Assembly (NCBI RefSeq): GCF_019320115.1
Contig: NC_089583.1
Span: 81,361,928 to 81,425,927 of the forward strand
Source of the DNA: Miscanthus floridulus
Lineage: Eukaryota; Streptophyta; Magnoliopsida; Poales; Poaceae
Length of the DNA stretch: 64,000 nucleotides
Reading direction: 5' to 3'
In this document: positions 59,401 to 64,000 of the stretch, piece after piece
Position numbering within the stretch: position 1 is the first letter of the stretch
How the letters are laid out: every line of letters begins with the position of its first letter
Notes under the pieces: model-generated
Databases searched by the model: none
What the model saw: the letters and a program-made list of their open reading frames with translations, nothing else
Told to the model about the DNA's origin: nothing
Position numbers and translations under genes: made by a program

Positions 59401-62226
59401 CTCTGCTAGGAGGACCTTCGCTGCATCGAGTCCCCGCTCAGTAGCAGTAGCTCGTTCCGCTGTGAGCAGTTCCACTGCCCGCGCTCCCGTCGCCTCGGTC
59501 GCGTGGTCTTGGGACTTGTGGTGGTAGATTCTAGCTAGCACTGAAGCTCGTCAACCCATCATGACATCATGGCTTCCCGCCCTATCCGATCATGTTCCTC
59601 CCAAAGGAAACAGGACTTACGGATCGACATCGCCTCTAAATCCTATAATATGAGAAGCAAACATGCTAAAACAACCAGTGAAAGACCAAGGAGTCAAGGA
59701 CAAACGCTAAAAATGCAGAAAGCTTACCTCTACGACATGTGGTAGGTCAATTGAAACCACCTGATGGACGAGCTCAACCCGCTCCAAGGCCTCCTTGAGC
59801 CTCGCCTTGGTTTGGGTGAGATTGGACTCCATCGACAGTCCTCTCTCCTCAAGCAAGTGCCAGAGCCCCACCTCCTCCTCATCACGAAGGACAAATCAAG
59901 CCTTCCTCGGGTCATCAGGGTAGGGCCACACCAGCTCACGGGTCGCCCCATCTCACTGGAAGATCCAGCCATCGCAATATCATGCGACGACCGGACCATC
60001 ACCAACTCCTGCGATGGTGGGATGGCTGGCGGCTCCACCCTAGTGCGTGCCTCACCGGAGCAAGGGATCTCCACTATCTTGACTCCATGGGTCGTTAGTG
60101 GAAGTTCTACCTCTAGCCTAGCCACGTCTCCTCTCGACCCCTTCAGCTCTGACTAGGAGGGCGAGCCATGTGTTCCTCCACTAGGGGAGGCAGGGAGCCT
60201 GATTTCCCTCTTCTCTTCCACCGTGGCTATTAGGGGAGGGATCGCAAGGGTCACCTCTGACCCAACCTCCGCCATCACCATAGGGATCATCACCATCACC
60301 ACTGCCACTACTCCTACCATACTTGCGACTGGTTGGGAGGACGCAACCCCTAGAAGAGAAGGTCGCACCACTGCCAGTCTACTTTCCCCGTCGCTCATCA
60401 TGACTCGCTATAGGCAAGGTCTCCACTCCTCCCACATGAGAGGTGGGGCAATGCCTAGTCCTGTCAATCCCTGGATGTTGTCAAATAAGTATAGGTCAGT
60501 CACGCTCAAAGAACTGAACTATGAGATCAAAAAGGAACATAGATGCATACCTAGACGAAAGCGATAGGGCCCTGAAGCCTTGACCCACTGGCGATGAGCC
60601 CACTAGACGAGGACCGCTCATGGGTCGTGACCCACGCCCCCTCATATTGACCTAGGGAGGAGCCGACCCGGGCGATTCCTGATTGGCCTACAAATGGCCA
60701 CGACCGCTGGCTCGTGGCGCACCCACCGGAGCAACTGATGGGGCATCTCCCCATTGTGGGTCCTGCACACACACTGACTCTGAAGATGCAGGGGTATGAG
60801 CATGCTCCTCTGACCGGCCGACATGCCTCGCCATGCTCGAAGCAGGGGGGTATGGAGCCAACGACGCCTCCGAAGGGCACAGCAACCACGCCCACTTCAC
60901 CTCTCGCTCACGGTCCACTTCCTTGATGTGAGAACATCGCCGTGCTTCTTCGTATCCCACCCACCATCAACAGACGCGATCACAGACTCACGATGCTCCA
61001 CCGAGGTCGCAACGACACCCCTATCTCCTTCATCCTCAGAGGTACTCGCGTCACCACCCATCTCTATGGGCTCCTCTAACTCAAGCTCTGCCTCCACATC
61101 GCTCCTACTTTCACCCACCCAGACCGCCGGCCGATCTCCTTATCCTTCTTGAACCTCCTCTGGGCCTTCTTAGCTCTTTTCTTCTTTTTGGCAAGTGCTG
61201 CCTCCTTCAAGGCAGCTTGCCGAGCTGCGCCCTCTGGCCCCCTTGGAAGATGCGGCTGGGATTTGTAACCCATGAGTCCCTATGAAACACATAACTCAAA
61301 ATCAAAATAAAGGAGAGCAAGAGGGAAAAAGGTCATGGAATAAGGAGAGGGGAGCATACCAAATTGGACAGCTTCGCGGCATGAAGAGGTTCAGGCTTTC
61401 CTTCAAGGGAATCTTTATCCCTCAGTTGCAGCACTCAGTTGAGTTGACTCTAGACTTTGTCCTTTAGCAACTCCTCCGGCGACACACTGTCAGGATCCGT
61501 TGGGCCAGAGTAGGCCCACATCGGTCACCTCCTTGCCGCCAGTGGGGTGACTCAACGGTGGAAGAAGGTGTGGAAAACCTATAGCCCATCAAGGTCGTGC
61601 TGCACTAGCTTCTAAAGCTCCACCTCAATGAGCTCCAGCTTGTTCTACCGATTGGAGGGACCCCACAACTAGCTCTCCCACCTCTCCAGTCTTCTTTTGG
61701 TGAATGGCGGGAATGACGCCTCCGCTAGATTCCTGATGTAGAACCACTCGCCATGCCACCCACGATTGGAGTCGTAGGGGGAGTACGTGGGGTAGGAGCC
61801 CGATGGCCTCGGCTTCTTCTGTAAGGTGAAGCCCCCAACCGGTGCGGTTCTAGGTGGCTTCCCCTTAGATAAGGCTCACCCAGTGAACATCCGCCGAAAG
61901 AGATCCACGTGTGGTTCCATCCCGAGGAAGGCCTCACAAACAGTGATAAAACCAGCAATGTGCAACACACCAATTGGATTGAGGTGCTATAGCTCCAGGC
62001 CCAACTCATTGAGGAGCCCATGCAAGAACCAGTACATGGGGTATCCAAGCCTGCACTCATGGAAGGTGAGGAAGGAGACAACCTCATTGGCCTGTAATCG
62101 CGGAACAGCTTCCCCTAGCGCAGGAGCCTTCCAATACACCACCTCCTTCAGCGGGAGAAGCCCCTTCTCGGCGAAGGTGGCTAGCACCTCCTTGTCTACA
62201 TTGGATGGCCTCAAGTTCGACATCAC
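56446..62226 (-). pseudogene. Antisense intron-containing accessory gene of Tat-2, split by a solo LTR
   Basis: Exons on the minus strand: 62226-61360, 61279-60551, 60470-59728, 59642-59214 and 59136 onward; introns of 80, 80, 85 and 77 bp, all GT...AG. Exon 1 is 289 codons and in one frame, phase 0 at its end, like exon 1 of the Tat-1 copy (303 codons); the first intron is 80 bp in both. The N-terminal domain matches the Tat-1 copy (SFLTFHECRLG, FLHGLL, then a TAG where Tat-1 has Gln before HL). Later exons are acidic and coiled-coil. The solo LTR (56883-58944) interrupts the last exon; the C-terminal part ends near 56446. Several nonsense codons are present. Confidence 0.75.
56883..58944 (-). 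mobile_element. Copia (Maximus-type) solo LTR with TSD gcgta
   Basis: 2062 bp from tgaaaggtcc to gagctttca, flanked by gcgta at 56878-56882 and 58945-58949. No internal region is present, so this is the product of LTR-LTR recombination. It is in the same family as the LTR at 42968-44895. It contains many gaccggacgc / gcgtccggtc palindromic units (57868-58320), an 85-bp tandem duplication (58136-58220 and 58221-58305), and a TATA-like tataaata at 57804. Confidence 0.93.
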
Positions 62227-62396
62227 ACCCTGGATTCACAAATGAATCTATGAGTTCTCCTCTCCCTCGCTTTACCCTCTCTCTCTCCCCTAGAAACCGC
62301 TGCGGCACACGAACGGGCTTGGCAAAAAGGAAGAAGGAGGAGATACAGGAGTTGGAGAAAGGCAAAGGAATGGGATGAAAACCCTCTCCCTTCCCC

Positions 62397-62405
62397 TATT
62401 TAATA
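62397..62405 (-). promoter_or_regulatory. TATA-like box of the Tat-2 antisense gene
   Basis: On the minus strand TATTAAATA is followed by GGGGAAGGGAGAGGG, then a pyrimidine-rich leader and the ATG at 62226, about 170 bases downstream. Tat-1 has the same block at 23725. This is the best candidate for an antisense promoter inside the element. Confidence 0.55.
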
Positions 62406-62430
62406 CAGATAGGCATGCGGTGGGACGCAT

Positions 62431-64000
62431 TGTCATAGAACCGTCCAATTTATAAGAGCACAAGTACAATAGCAATCACCGAAGTGATCAAACCGTTGTA
62501 CTTGAGCCCATATAAACCCGGTAGTCCAACGAAATCATGAAAGATCTCAAACAACCAACATACAAACCAAGATCGTAGAGATTCAACACAACCAGTCACA
62601 TGTTACATCACGGTTCACAAATATGTCTCATACATCAGAGTTTGAATAATTATTACAAACCAAGTTTGAAAGTAGCGGAAGCAAAGTAGTTTAATCATAA
62701 ACATCACACGTAGTTTAATACAAAGCCAGTGTCATAGTCATCTCCAACCAAAAGCACAAAGGTGAGATGAAATACAGAATGACCATTGCCCATGGTCCTA
62801 GTCCTCATCCACAGCAGGAGCAAGACAGTTCTTACAGCAGCCATGAAACATAACGTTATCTGCAACAAAGGGAATAAAACCCTGAGTACGAGAAGGTACT
62901 CAGCGAGACTTACCCGTTCAACTAATATACTAAGACACCAAGGATCATGCAAGGCTTTATAAGTAGAGCTGGTAGACATTATTTGTAGAAAAAGCATAAG
63001 TTATCCAACATCTCTTTAATTTGGAAATCACCAGTTTTAAATCCTGTCTCATACTAGATTAGCAACTATCCTATGCCAAACATGTTGATACCATTAATTC
63101 ATCATAATAATAACCATATCCAGTTGAGTTCTTGCATAATCTCATAACCATCATTTTCATCCTTTCCATAACTTACTACGATGAAAGGAACTCAAGTCAA
63201 GTTCTCACTATCCGGGAGAGACGATGATTCGAATCGATTCCTACCCAGCTGGGGAAATATTCCTAACACACACCCAGGCATACCTCACGAAGGTAGCCTT
63301 AGGTCACCTTTGGTACAAATCAGGAACCAAATTTGCGGGTACGACCAGCGCCGCACAATCAGAGAACCACTCTGCCAAGGGTGATCGGGACTCTAACCCG
63401 CCCTTGGGCTTACGCCAATGGCTCTCCGCACATCCTTACTACCATCCAGAGTGCGCACTTGAACTGCTCATGGTCCCGACCTGAGATGAGCTACTCGGCT
63501 TCGCGGTCGGAACGACTTATCCAACCAACTATGTGAGAGGATGCGTTCAACATGACAAGATGACCTCCAATGTCCGGTCCTTAAACGACACAGGTGGAGT
63601 CACTACAATACCACATATAAGACTCCACCCAGTCTCCATTTATTCAACAATACCAGGTTATGTTCCACGATAGCACAATATAGCCAACCGTGATTAAGTT
63701 ATCACCTATAGCTCGCAGGTGACAAGGAATCACCCGACTTCTACCGGTCTAAGCAGAGCTAAGCATGATAAACGTTCCTGGACTTAAATAGGATCCATGG
63801 TAGATATATCTGGTCAAGGAATGGTAGTATGCAGCAAGTGTTTACAAACAACTTCTGTCACGTAATGCAGCAATACGAATAACTTTAAGTGACATTAATA
63901 AAATAGGGAGACTTATAATGCTCCGGGGCTTGCCTTTCACAAACGTCGAAGGCTGGTGATCGGGGCACTCGGGAAGGTGATCGGCTTCAGGCTCTCCTTC
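62431..64000 (-). repeat. Tekay-type chromovirus LTR, truncated by the window end
   Basis: Starts with tgtcatagaaccgtcc at 62431, directly after cgcat (possible TSD). Its sequence near 62860-62910 (aataaaaccctgagtac, ggtactcagcgagacttaccc) is the reverse complement of the corresponding stretch in the chromovirus LTR at 13730-13780, so it is a related but distinct family in minus orientation. No coding frame is supported. It is either the 3' LTR of a minus-strand element or a solo LTR. Confidence 0.7.

Larger units (their letters stand above)
49200..62430 (+). mobile_element. Second Tat-lineage Gypsy element (Tat-2), decayed, 3' LTR not in window
   Basis: Plus-strand order: end of the 5' LTR (to 49615), primer-binding site, gag leader, gag-protease, reverse transcriptase, RNase H, archaeal-type RNase H, integrase, then an antisense accessory gene. 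The same architecture as Tat-1, but with different sequence and far more stops. A Copia solo LTR (56883-58944) is inserted in the accessory gene, and a Tekay-type LTR interrupts the element at 62431. The left boundary is approximate. Confidence 0.85.

Overview
This window is plant nuclear DNA, almost certainly from a grass (Poaceae; the element families would fit Andropogoneae such as sorghum, sugarcane or Miscanthus, but I cannot fix the species). Nothing looks like a bacterial operon. It is mostly nested LTR retrotransposons, plus one degenerate host-type gene, one SINE, a MITE candidate and several local duplications. No intact, clearly functional host gene was found, and no rRNA, tRNA or CRISPR array.

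Layout. (1) 1-8262: a block bounded by two nearly identical direct repeats (1-932 and 7331-8262). Between them lie a two-exon RBR-type (RING-IBR-RING) E3 ligase pseudogene on the minus strand (4135 to 1292), a SINE with a 14-bp target-site duplication (TSD), and an old tandem duplication (5455-7110). (2) 8108-44895: a SIRE/Maximus-type Copia element on the minus strand, whose left end is cut off at about 8108. A Tekay/Del-type chromovirus (9931-39762, plus strand, LTRs of about 4.2 kb, TSD caaga) is inserted in its integrase. A Tat-lineage Gypsy element (16300-32577, minus strand, LTRs of about 1.49 kb, TSD ctgcc) is inserted in turn in the chromovirus pol. At both nesting levels the host element's reading frame resumes in phase after the insertion. 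(3) 44896-48900: an older Copia remnant on the plus strand, preceded by an AT-rich stretch holding four related hairpins. (4) about 49200-62430: a second, more decayed Tat element on the plus strand, with a 2.06-kb Copia solo LTR (TSD gcgta) inserted in it. (5) 62431-64000: part of another Tekay-type LTR on the minus strand, running off the window.

The most interesting content is a non-retroviral gene carried by both Tat elements between pol and the 3' LTR, on the strand opposite to gag-pol. It has short GT-AG introns (four exons in the first copy; at least five in the second) that keep the reading frame, an N-terminal domain resembling the plant 'putative gypsy-type transposon' domain, a variable acidic middle and a coiled-coil C-terminus. 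Because it is antisense to the genomic RNA, its introns are not removed during retrotransposition. The first Tat element also carries a second, rudimentary start of such a gene with its own TATA-like leader, matching the leader of the second element.

Throughout, decay is dominated by C-to-T/G-to-A transitions: CAG codons become TAG, catalytic Asp/Glu become Asn/Lys, and the GC-rich half of the chromovirus LTR has diverged about ten times more than its AT-rich half. This is the pattern expected from long-term cytosine methylation.
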